This document shows, piece after piece, positions 19,678 through 28,965 of a DNA stretch of 29,863 nt. The notes below the pieces were generated by a model. It was given only the letters and a program-made list of their open reading frames with translations. It did not search any database and was not told the DNA's origin. Each line of letters starts with the position of its first letter. Within the stretch, counting starts at the first letter, position 1. This DNA comes from Schoenoplectus triqueter (Eukaryota; Streptophyta; Magnoliopsida; Poales; Cyperaceae), in contig CAXKVV010002037.1 of the NCBI GenBank assembly GCA_964058805.1, positions 1 through 29,863 on the forward strand, in the 5' to 3' direction. The position numbers and the translations under genes are program-made.

Positions 19678-22600
19678 ATGGTTTCTTTCTCTTCTACCCC
19701 AAAACTTGTATCAACATGTGCTCTACTAGCATCACTTTCTCTCCTTATAAGCCCGTCTTATGCCGACACATTCGACAAAGAAGTAGATATGATTTGGGGC
19801 AAGGATAATGCAAAATCAAACGAAAATAGCACAGAACTGAGCTTATCCCTTGACACCAAATCCGGTTCTGGGTTTCAATCTAAAGATGCATACTTATTTG
19901 GGCGTATAGACATGCAAATTAAACTTGTCCAGGGCAATTCAGCCGGCACTGTATCTACATTTTATGTAAGTACATAATGTTTAACTAATTGAATGCATTG
20001 TTGTTATTTATGTCATTATGTGCTATTTGCATATAAATATAATATATACTTAATTACATTTTTCGCTACTCCATTTATATATATGGACCCAGAAAAATAT
20101 GCTGCTTGTATAATTAAACACAAATTAAGTATTACATAGAAACTATATATAAATCTCAAAATCTGTTATAGATATCATCAACGGCAGAGCACCATGATGA
20201 GGTGGATTTTGAGTTTCTGGGGAACCTAAGTGGACAGCCATATGTATTGCACACAAATCTATTTGCACATGGAATAGGGGACAGAGAGCAGCAGTTCTAC
20301 CTCTGGTTTGACCCAACTGCCGACTTCCACAACTACACCTTCCTTTGGAACCCTCGTCACATCGCGTAAGTCAACATTTGTACCAGTTACTAAACCCTAA
20401 TTAATTGTATTGTAAAGTAATTGACCAGATTTTTTTTGTATATAATAATTATATTATTAATAATAAGAGTGATGAAAGTAAAAATTAAAATCTACGAATG
20501 ACAGTGTGTCACTGAAAGTGGCACAGAGCAAATGCGTCACTATTAGTGACGTCTTTGTAAATGTGTCACTGCTAGTGACGTTTTTGGTGGTTGATCGACA
20601 ATAATAATGTTAATCCAACACTAATGGATCGTGATCAGGATGAACAGAAACAAATACACCACTGATAGTGGCGTGTTTACACTGTTTTATACAAAGACAT
20701 CACTGTCAGTGGCGCGTTGCCATTTGTAGATTTTTAAATTTGCTTTTATCATTATTATTAATAATAATATAATTATTATAATTATTATATAAAAAAACTG
20801 ATAATTGACTAATGGTAGCGCTTGCTTGCTAACATGAAGTACTCTGTTCAACTATTTACGAGGCCTAGTTGAAAGCCTTTAATCAAATAATTTTGGGTAA
20901 ATTAGAAATGATACTCAACAAAATCATAAAAAATCAGAGATATTGTTTATAATGTAAAAATAATGATAATAATATTGATAGTAATGATGATGAGAATATG
21001 ATAATATATATATATATAATAATAATATAACAGTATTAATAATAATAAGGACATGAATAATAATAGTATGCTAATACTACTAATAAATCTATATAATACA
21101 TCATACTTCTAAATTTCAAAATCAGAAACCCTAAAATCCTAAATCTCAAATTCTAAATTTACGAGGCCTAGTTGAAAGTCTGGATTTTAATATAACATGA
21201 CCTTTTCGATCGGCAGAAGAAGTTTATTATATTATTAATTGAGGGAGCTGAGATACCGTCATTCAACGAATCAAGGTATCGACTATGTAATTTATGTTAA
21301 TAATTTTGTTTTGCTACTTATTGTGTATTATTTTGTTATATTATACTTTATTATTCAATTTACGTTATTTAGATCAGTAGTATTTGAGACGGGCAAGAAA
21401 AATATTATACAAACAATTACATAATGAAATTGTTATCATGAACAGTGACTCCTTTAACTTTAACGATAAAGTTTATAATGATAATATCTCCCCAATATTT
21501 TCATAAACTTGAATTTTTACAATATTTCATTACACTGGTTATACCTTCTCTCCATATTTATATTTAGAGAAAAGAAAACGTCCTCACTAAATATATGAGA
21601 GGTTGCATCTCGCATTGATTTAGAATCCATTAGTCATAATTATTCGAAAACTTAATTTAATCCTGATCTTGCATTAAAAAAAAGAGTAAAAAAACTAAAA
21701 GAAATAGAATCCTGTCAGATCCAAAAAGTCAAAAAAAGTAAAAAGAAATACGAAAAAGAATCCTGCAGTATTAAAATGATAAATATTACTTTAATTACTT
21801 ACTAGAATAATTCGTTTTTATATTGCTTTAATATACTAGCTAGTCTGGCTTGCAATATATGTATTAGGATTTAGAGCGATAACTTGACAATGCCTATTTT
21901 GACAATGAATATTTAAATAAATTCAAAATAATCTTCAAATTTCATATAATTGCGTTAGTATTTGATAGTCCATCACGGATCGATAATAGAATAATTATAA
22001 ATTACATAAAAGTTTTGATGATCTTGAATAAACTATCAAATAATAATGAAATTATATAAAATTTAAATCACTATCAATCTATAAATAAATAAATAAAATA
22101 TATCTATATATTTTTTTATTATTTTTAGGATTTATTAAATATTTTATTTGAGAAACCATTATTAAAATTGATAAATAACTCATTGTCATGGAATCCCTTC
22201 CCATACATATTAATCTCAAGTGATCCAAACATACCTTTGTGTCTCCTGAGATTTATAACTTAAGAAATCACTGCTCATTCAGTTTTTCCATACCAATATT
22301 AATACAAAACTAATAAGATGAGACGCCAAAAACAGTATTTTTCTGCTACCATATTAATTTGTCTCCTAATTATATTTTCTATAATATTCAGATTTTTGGT
22401 GGATGATATACCGATAAGGGACTACAAGAACCATGAAGACAAAGGGCTATTCTTTCCCAACAGCCAACCAATGAACGTGTACGGCAGCATCTGGGACGGT
22501 GATGGGTGGGCCACGATGGGCGGCACGGTAAAGACGGATTGGTCCAAGGCCCCCTTCACCGTGCACTATCAGAATTTCAACCCGCAAGCGTGCGTGTCTG

Positions 22601-22788
22601 TGTCTCGAAAGGCTTCCATGGTGTGCAACCTGCCCGATGATGGCGACTACACCTGGTTCGATCAGGTGCTCGATGAATCGGACCAGCAGAAGATGAAGTG
22701 GGTCAATGATAATTTCAAGATTTATGACTACTGCACTGATATGAGACGATGGCCTAATGGGGCGCCGCTGGAGTGTTCTTTGAGGTAG
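19678..22788 (+). CDS. Xyloglucan endotransglucosylase/hydrolase (XTH), three exons
   Basis: The gene encodes a secreted GH16 enzyme that cuts and religates xyloglucan in the cell wall. The exons are 19678-19965, 20172-20365 and 22392-22788; all introns are GT..AG and phases agree (0, then 2), giving 292 residues, the usual XTH length. Residues 1-29 are a signal peptide ending SYA before [12 protein letters not shown]. The catalytic motif [11 protein letters not shown] spans 104-114, with nucleophile E106, D108 and acid/base E110. NLS at 114-116 is the conserved N-glycosylation site. [18 protein letters not shown] and KTDWSKAPF are family landmarks. The C-terminal XET domain has four cysteines (228, 239, 275, 289) and the typical YCTD. 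Family norms are HDEIDFEFLGN and VDGTPI; here they read HDEV and VDDIPI, conservative variants. Intron 2 (2,026 bp) carries a MITE. The frame looks intact. The exact XTH member number cannot be given from sequence alone. Confidence 0.95.
20426..20800. mobile_element. Palindrome-rich MITE family, copy D, in XTH intron 2
   Basis: The ends are CAGATTTTTTTTGTATATAA and the complement of CAGTTTTTTTATATAATAA. The flanks are GTAATTGAC (20417-20425) and ATAATTGAC (20801-20809), a 9-bp target duplication with one mismatch. The interior has about five decayed palindromes such as 'gtcactattagtgac', 'tcactgctagtga' and 'ccactgatagtgg'. The CpGs of copy C are mostly TG or CA here, as expected of an older, methylated copy. 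The subterminal 'aataataagagtgat' is shared with copies A to C. Insertion begins 60 bp after the exon 2 donor. Confidence 0.87.
20854..21178. repeat. 22-bp direct repeats flanking low-complexity DNA in intron 2
   Basis: The 22-bp string 'atttacgaggcctagttgaa' + 'ag' occurs at 20854-20875 and 21157-21178, exactly identical. Between them lie AAT/ATG-rich low-complexity sequence and 'cctaaaatcctaaatctcaa'. The repeats are too long for an ordinary target duplication. Confidence 0.85.
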
Positions 22789-22914
22789 ATTAATGGTTAA
22801 CTAGTTTGTGGTGGAGATTATAAGGGATTGACCAAAAAGAAGAAGGATGCTAATGAGTTGATTCATGGCGTTATAATTATATTGATTTAGTATTGGTTTA
22901 TTCTTTCGCTAGAC

Positions 22915-22920
22915 AATAAA
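22915..22920 (+). terminator. Probable XTH polyadenylation signal
   Basis: AATAAA lies about 130 bp after the XTH stop codon, in an AT-rich 3' region, at a normal distance for a plant near-upstream element. Confidence 0.5.
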
Positions 22921-23611
22921 ATATTTCATTATTGGAAAAAGAGGGATTATTATTTCTTGATTGTAACCGTATTCGTAAATTGAAGTATTAAACAGGTAAG
23001 ATTTTAATTACCGACAAAAATATATGAACTTGCATCCACGAGCATCTGCTATTATCTCTGGAAATGTTAATGTAATCAATTTGGCAGCAGCGTGGAAGAG
23101 AGAAGTCGGAGGATTTTTTTTTCTTATTTTATATCTCTATCTCTATTTTTTATTAAATGTCCAAGTATTTTTAGATTTTAATTTATTGATTAATTTTCGA
23201 AGCTAATCAGAGCCCTCAGATCAAGGTATTTTTCAATTTACAGTAATGTATCTGTAGACATTATGTAGAAGCGCTGGTTTCCTCTATTTTGTGATCGTTA
23301 CATGGAATATCGCACGCAATGAACCATACTTCACTGCTCTACTGCTCTCTCAAACAAACCCTTCCGACTTCTCTCAGTCTCTCACCACCCGCCACCCCCC
23401 AATCGCACTACCAAGGATTTCACTGCTTATTCCATCGATTGGGTACTTATTTCATGGCTCACCATCCGCCATCTCCCCCACGCAATGAACTGCACTTATT
23501 TCACTGCTTTTTCCATCAATTGGGTGCTTCCAAGAAGAAGCCATCACGAAGCCTTAACGAGCGAGGCAGCGGCCTCTGCCCCCATCGCCTCTCCTTTTCT
23601 CTACGCGTGAG
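22921..23611. other. Gene-free stretch; C/T-rich segment may be a 5' leader
   Basis: Nothing is recognisable in 22921-23290. From 23310 to 23611 the DNA becomes C/T-rich ('ctctctcaaacaaaccc', 'tcagtctctcaccacccgcc'), which is typical of plant 5' untranslated leaders, and lies upstream of the broken gene at 24053. A 115-codon frame at 23319-23666 is low-complexity, contains an internal 81-bp duplication and runs into a MITE, so I do not call it a gene. Confidence 0.4.
23418..23534. repeat. Imperfect ~81-bp tandem duplication
   Basis: 'tttcactgcttattccatcg' followed by 'attgggtactt' at 23418 recurs as 'tttcactgctttttccatca' followed by 'attgggtgctt' at 23499. The spacing is 81 bp, and 'cgcaatgaac' precedes both zones. 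Confidence 0.75.
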
Positions 23612-24045
23612 GAGGGGCGGACCCAGCCCTATCCAGGGTGAGGCACGTGGCCCCTCTAGATTTTGAAAAATAGTGTTTTTTGGTAATGTTTTCGGCACGT
23701 GTCCCCTTTAGGAATTTTTTTTACCCCCTGAATTGTCTGGTTATTTTTATTGAGAAAAAAAATTTAATACCATGCATAATGAAATAATTATATAAAGATA
23801 TCAAAATATAAAGTTCCTTAGTCGAAAACTTTCTTAATCAACTTGATTATCTATTACTTTGAGCTTTATTTTATTGTTATTTTAATATATAAAATGTTAT
23901 TATTTAATAAAAAAATTATTAGTTAAGTATATATATTAAATTATTAATTTTTTATTTAGTACCTGATTAGTTAATGAATTTAAACCCGATAAACCATTAC
24001 AATCCGATAATTGCTCCCCTAATTAAAATTCTAAATCCGCCGCTG
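23612..24045. mobile_element. MITE with GGCGGA termini
   Basis: The left end is GAGGGGCGGACCCAG and the right end complement is CAGCGGCGGATTTAG. The flanks share CGCGTGAG exactly (23604-23611 and 24046-24053). An 8-bp duplication would suit hAT; 9 bp with one mismatch would suit Mutator, so I leave the superfamily open. It is non-coding and AT-rich inside, with 'ggcacgtggcccctctagat' just after the left end. The terminus type matches the element at 8034-8364. It inserted between the C/T-rich leader-like DNA and the broken gene downstream. Confidence 0.8.
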
Positions 24046-24052
24046 CGCGTGA

Positions 24053-26585
24053 GACTCCCTTTTATTAGATCTTTCCTCTGACGTCGAGAACCTTTTCAAG
24101 AGCATCTCACTACTCTTAGCGTGTACTGGCTCAAGCTGCAACGCTCTTCCAAGGCAACAACATGGTCGCAAAAGAGAAAATGGTAGCAGATCGATTTCCC
24201 TTCTATCAACCCCGAGTGAGGTCCGCTCCGAAGGAGGAGGTTGTCAGATTGATCAAATAAACAAGCAAATGAGAACACTTAATTTAGTTTCAATCGAAAT
24301 TTCTTTTTTGTTTTCAATTTGTACGCCTTGACAGGATTTTTCTTGTTTCATTCATTTTTCTGCCAATTTTTAGTTTTTCATCTAACAGTAATAATTTCCT
24401 GCTTAATTTTCAGATATGATGTGATGGTGCTCTTCATCATGTTTCTGATCATGTTAAATCATATTTGTTCAGTCACAAACCGAATGGTTTGTACTTTTTA
24501 AACATGAATTCCAATCAATTTTTTTAATAGAAATTTCATAAGAATTGACCCTCAATTCGATATAAATGGTGTTTCAGATTCTTTAAAAAGTATTGAGAAT
24601 ATTTGTAGAAGTTCAATTTAATTTATAAATATTGGGTGTTGTCTTGCTTTCTTTCCATTTATTCCGATGTTATTTATAGAATTATGTCAATTTAATTTAT
24701 AATTATTGCGTCCTATCTTGTTTTACCCTTGATCTTTTTTCATATCTTCCTGGCTTTTTAATAGCTTTTGATGTGTTTCTGCCAAGATATCTTGTGCTGC
24801 ACCTTGCCCTCAAAAATTTATCATCAACATATTTTAGTTTACTTTTGTTTTTATTTTGTATTATAATTTTTGAAAGGTGAATCATGCCTCAATTAAAGCA
24901 GTGCACAAACCGTCAAGATGATTAGACTCTTCAAGTTATGAGTCTCTTTGTGCTATGGACGAGATTTAGAATGCAATTAATACTTCCAAAGCTTTATAAA
25001 TGTAAGGTTTGCATTCTTCTGAAAAGGAAATTATCTCCTGCTTGCTGGTATTTCCCAAAATTTGCCATGATACATGCTACATGTGAACAAGATGTAGCAT
25101 CTACAAATATGGGTCTTATAATGAAATGCACTCATGATGAATGAGGGCAACCATATGGTGTTATAATGAATAATGTTCAATTTCTTTTTGCAAAGTTAGG
25201 CTATGCTCAATTTTTTTTTTTTGTAGATTTCCTCTTTTTATTTGTAAAAGGTGAAATTTGTATGAAACCAAAATTATAACACTGTTTTCGTTTCTATGAA
25301 ACTCAGTCTCAGAAGATAATACTCAAGTTGTGTACTGAGCTGGTGCCAGACTGGTTTCATAGTGAGGTCAGAATTTATAGTTTAACAATAAATTAAGAAA
25401 GTTAAAGCTAAATTTTACAATATCTGACAATGCAAAGAAGCTAAGTTTTCAAACCTTGTTTTTCTTTTGCTAATCTTTTTAGCAATTGGATTCAAACATG
25501 TTGAGAGGCATGAGGTGTCAAGGCGCTTAGAAGAAGAGGCGATGAGCTATTTTGAAGAATGTGTTCCCAATTTCGAATTTGATGGGTCGTATCTCTCCTC
25601 TCTGGAAGACCATTTACGAAGTTCAACAACTTGTAGGTCAAAATTGGAAAATGATTTTTTCCTATCGAATGGAGAGATAGCCTTTGAAGAGTCATTGATT
25701 TCTAATAATTATGAGGTCGGTACATAATTATGGAACCATCCAATATAATTATGGGACCTCCATAGACCAGGGTTGAAGCAGTGGAGAGGACTCAACTAAT
25801 TTCTGCGTGATTGAGAAATTTATATCAGAACTCCTTTGCCTTTTTTAAGTTTTAGTTGTTTCCTCGATTATAAATTAGCTTGTGGTTCAATTGGATTAAT
25901 GGTTTACAGTAGAAAGGAAGATTATAAGAAAAAGGCATTTACTTCCATGAGTGTAATTAAAAATGTGAAAACAGAGGAAAAAAATCCCCATAGGAATGCC
26001 TAAATTTTATGATCAGATAATGATATTTTTTTTTGTGGGGGGGGGGGGGGGGTGTTTAAAAAATGACAATCTTGCCCCTTGATATTGTACTCCTCTCTTG
26101 AGGTAACCATGATTATTTTATAAAATTTGAGCTCTTTTGTAATTGTCTTTTGATCCTCAGAATGGTGAAAACATTAAATTTTGATAAATAAGTATTAATC
26201 AATATCATAATTAAGTATAATCCATTACAACGCACGCGACAATATACTAGTAATCTATTTAAATATGTAATACCTTGAATTCTAAAACTTGTATTTTGGA
26301 TGATATTTTGTTCCATAATGTACAACCAAGGAACAATTTAATTTGTAAAAATTGAGATGAGAAACGTGCATGTCTATTTGAAATTAGGAGCTATGGTGCA
26401 CCAATCCAAATCCAATCTACTTCACCCCTCCATGACTAATTTGGGCTCTAAAACTTGTTTCAGTACAAGGGACCTTTCTGATGACAGGCCATAGGCGGTC
26501 ACATGATGGTACAAAGAATAATATTTTGGACTCTCATATCTGTTATGTTAATGGCTGGCGTCAAAACCGGGCTCATGCTGTGTAG
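24053..26585 (+). pseudogene. Broken multi-exon gene of unrecognised family
   Basis: The last three exons join in consistent phase: 25307-25361 (donor GTGAGG), 25483-25719 (acceptor TTTTTAG, donor GTACAT) and 26464-26585 (acceptor TTTCAG, stop TAG). They give about 137 residues with pieces such as CTELVPDWFHT, ERHEVSRRLEEEAMSYFEE, GTFLMTGHRR and a C-terminus CYVNGWRQNRAHAV. Upstream, 24910-25180 reads as a damaged exon: TGA at 24919 and TAG at 24967 in one frame, an apparent frameshift near 24995, then KLSPACWYFPKFAMIHATCE in the next frame and TGA at 25142 before GQPYGV. An open stretch of 92 codons at 24053-24328 (DVENLFKSISLLL, LPRQQHGRKREN) may be an earlier exon; it lacks a start. ELVPDW faintly recalls the C-terminus of CDT1 proteins, but the rest does not, so I give no name. 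Confidence 0.55.
26037..26052. repeat. Poly-G tract (16 bp)
   Basis: Sixteen consecutive G after a T-rich run, in the presumed last intron of the broken gene. The length is uncertain in raw reads. Confidence 0.9.
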
Positions 26586-28648
26586 TGGATTACCTCTTTT
26601 TCTTTTGCAAACGTTTAAACAAGATAATTTCATTGATGTTCGTTTTTCAATGTCAACCTTGTACCATAAAATGCACTTTTATATATTCCGTTCCTGAATG
26701 TTCATTTGGAGTACACAAATATTTCAACTTCGATCTGTACTGGACGATGGCAGCTTGTAACCAATTCGATGACATTTGACAGCAATTTATTTTGACTTCT
26801 CACCATTTTAACTTTTCGCTAGCTGCATTATAAATTAGATCTCTAGTATGGTAAAAGTCCAATACTTGGGGCAAATTTATGGTCCAACATAGGTGACCAT
26901 TTTCAAACATAAAACTAGTCTACTACTACTTATAGCCTTCTAGACCTAATAGCAGTGTTGGGATAAACAAACAGTTATTTAATATTTAAGTAAACAATTA
27001 ATTTCGAACTTGTGGGTGAACCTCCTACGATTTAATCCATGGTAATTAACAATCCACAGATTTGATCGTACGACGCGGTTATCATTAATTTCGAACGTGT
27101 AATTGATTTTATAATTTGTATTGTAAAGACATAGGTACGTACGTTTCTGTAAATTTTTAGAGCTCTCTAGTGCATTGATAAATTTTGCTGTAAAAATTAA
27201 GGAAATTATCTCTGTGACACTTTAAAAATTTAAAATTATCAAAATAATTTACTGTTGCTCCAACGCCATTTTAAAATTATTTTAATTGTCAAAATGTCAT
27301 TAATATTTAATAATTTACTGTTGCTCCAACGTCTGACATGCACTGAGGCGAAATATTTCCTTTACTTGGATGCTTATGGCAGATTCCACAAAATCACAGC
27401 TTTCTTCAGAGAAATCTGGATGTGAAGTAATTCATAGTGATTTGTAATTCCATTCAATAGGAGCAGCATGGTGACGTTCCAGAATTCAAGGAGATGTTGT
27501 GTCTCCTGTTGTTTTAACTCTACAATAGGAATGATCGACTGGATGGCCTCAGCAAATTAATGACATTTTTTAGGGTATTCGGTGCAAAATCTCATCTGGA
27601 AATCTGCTAAGGTGATCATCTGGATAAATTTGCATGTCCATTACTACTTCCAGAGAAAAATTGAAAAGAGAGCAGAACATATCCAAGTTGAAACAAAGTT
27701 TACTTCTTCAAAATAGGTGAAATAGCATACTGAGTTTGTAGAAAAGCTATACATCTATGGTTAGTAAGTCATTAATTTCGTCCGAATCAAATATTCTCTG
27801 CCCATAGAAACTTCCTTCCCAACGCTATGGTAAGAAAAAAAGTTAATTTTGTAAATACCGAAGAGAATCATTAAATGATATTGAATTTATGATTTGAAAC
27901 ATTAAATAATATTTAACTCAAGAATTTTGAAAAGTGGGTGCATAATAAAAAAAATTTAAGATAAAAGTAGGAAATCCAATTTAGAGTTTATTAAATGCTT
28001 TATATTATTTAATTTTGAATCGAAAAAAAATATTTTTATGTTTATGGATATAATTAGATTTATTGAATTAAATTAATTTCCTGCCAAAGTTTAATGTTTT
28101 AAAAAAGTGTAAACTCATGGGTGTGTACGGATTCAAATCTGCTATTATTTTTGGATAATAGTAAAGTCCTATTTTTAAATTTAAAAATATTTTAAAAAAA
28201 AATAAAAATAAAAAATTTATAAATATGTTATTTTATTTATAGATTAACGAATCATTATATTTCATATAAGTTCATTAATGTTCTATCAAAAATAATAACA
28301 GATTTGGAACTGGTGTGTACATACTACCACATACCCTGCTTCCGTATAGAATAATATATGTTTTTTGCTGAATCGTGACTCGTCCCATACTTTTGCAGCT
28401 TTGCTTCGTATCGAAGTGATCGTAACCGATCGATTAAATAATAGCACAAATCTCGACGTAATCGGAAAGGCTGTCCAACTGCACATTAATGCTCAGTTGC
28501 TCACCAAGCTTTCAACGAAGGAAATTAATATACAATAATTGAGTGCATGAATGATGAAACACAGAATCGGACTCCAATATGTCAGGCTGCTGTAATGCTG
28601 ACAATTCCAACTAAAAACGAAGAGCGATCTCTCGTAGAAGTCCACGGT
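26586..28648. other. Gene-free stretch
   Basis: The first ~200 bp may be the 3' untranslated part of the broken gene. The remainder is AT-rich without a recognisable gene; the 66-codon frame on the - strand at 28286-28486 shows no domain. A short direct repeat lies at 27246-27331. Confidence 0.5.
27246..27331. repeat. 20-bp direct repeat, period 66
   Basis: 'aatttactgttgctccaacg' occurs at 27246-27265 and exactly again at 27312-27331, separated by AT-rich sequence. Confidence 0.85.
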
Positions 28649-28957
28649 TAGGGGTGTCAAAAAATGGTGATGAAATAATGTTATTTCGTAACCGTTTCGT
28701 TTAATAAACGAAACAGAAAATAATTTTATTTGATAAACGAAACAGAAAATTATTTCGTTAACCGTTTCGTTTATTATGAAATGGAACGAAACAGAAAATT
28801 TTGTGTATTTTACACTGAAATACTCTTAACGAAATGAAAAATATTGTTCCGTTAACCGTTTTGTTTTTTGCGCGAAATAGAAAACAACTTTGTTAACCGT
28901 TTCGTTACCATGAAACAAAACAAAACACGGTCGAAATGAAATTCGTTGACAGCCCTA
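28649..28957. mobile_element. hAT-type MITE
   Basis: The element starts TAGGGGTGTCAA and ends TTGACAGCCCTA, inverted termini with a hAT-like appearance (known hAT ends resemble CAGGGRTG). It is flanked by a perfect 8-bp duplication, TCCACGGT (28641-28648 and 28958-28965), the hAT length. The 309-bp interior is non-coding and built from repeated 'accgtttcgtt' and 'aaacgaaacagaaaat' units in both orientations, so it can form several hairpins. Confidence 0.9.
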
Positions 28958-28965
28958 TCCACGGT

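Larger units (their letters stand above)
20366..22391 (+). other. XTH intron 2 (2,026 bp)
   Basis: This large intron separates codon 161 (GC|A) of the XTH. It contains a MITE (20426-20800), low-complexity AAT/ATG-rich sequence at 20936-21070, two 22-bp direct repeats and A-rich sequence at 21670-21770. The 61-codon frame at 21239-21424 has no domain. A frame running through the acceptor from 22318 begins with a hydrophobic stretch but is intronic until 22392. Confidence 0.85.

Noticed and set aside
22318..22391. Separate gene starting at 22318 with a hydrophobic N-terminus joined to the XTH C-terminal part
   Set aside because: The first 24 codons lie in the intron. An AG acceptor at 22390-22391 joins exon 3 to exon 2 in the right phase and restores the conserved XTH sequence RHIAFLVDD.
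23291..23698. Proline/serine-rich frames at 23291-23666 and the opposite-strand frame
   Set aside because: Low complexity, an internal 81-bp duplication, mutually overlapping frames, and an end within a transposon insertion. More like leader or spacer DNA.
25307..25361. Identification of the broken gene as CDT1 from the ELVPDW string
   Set aside because: Only about ten residues match. The adjoining exons do not resemble CDT1, so no name is given.
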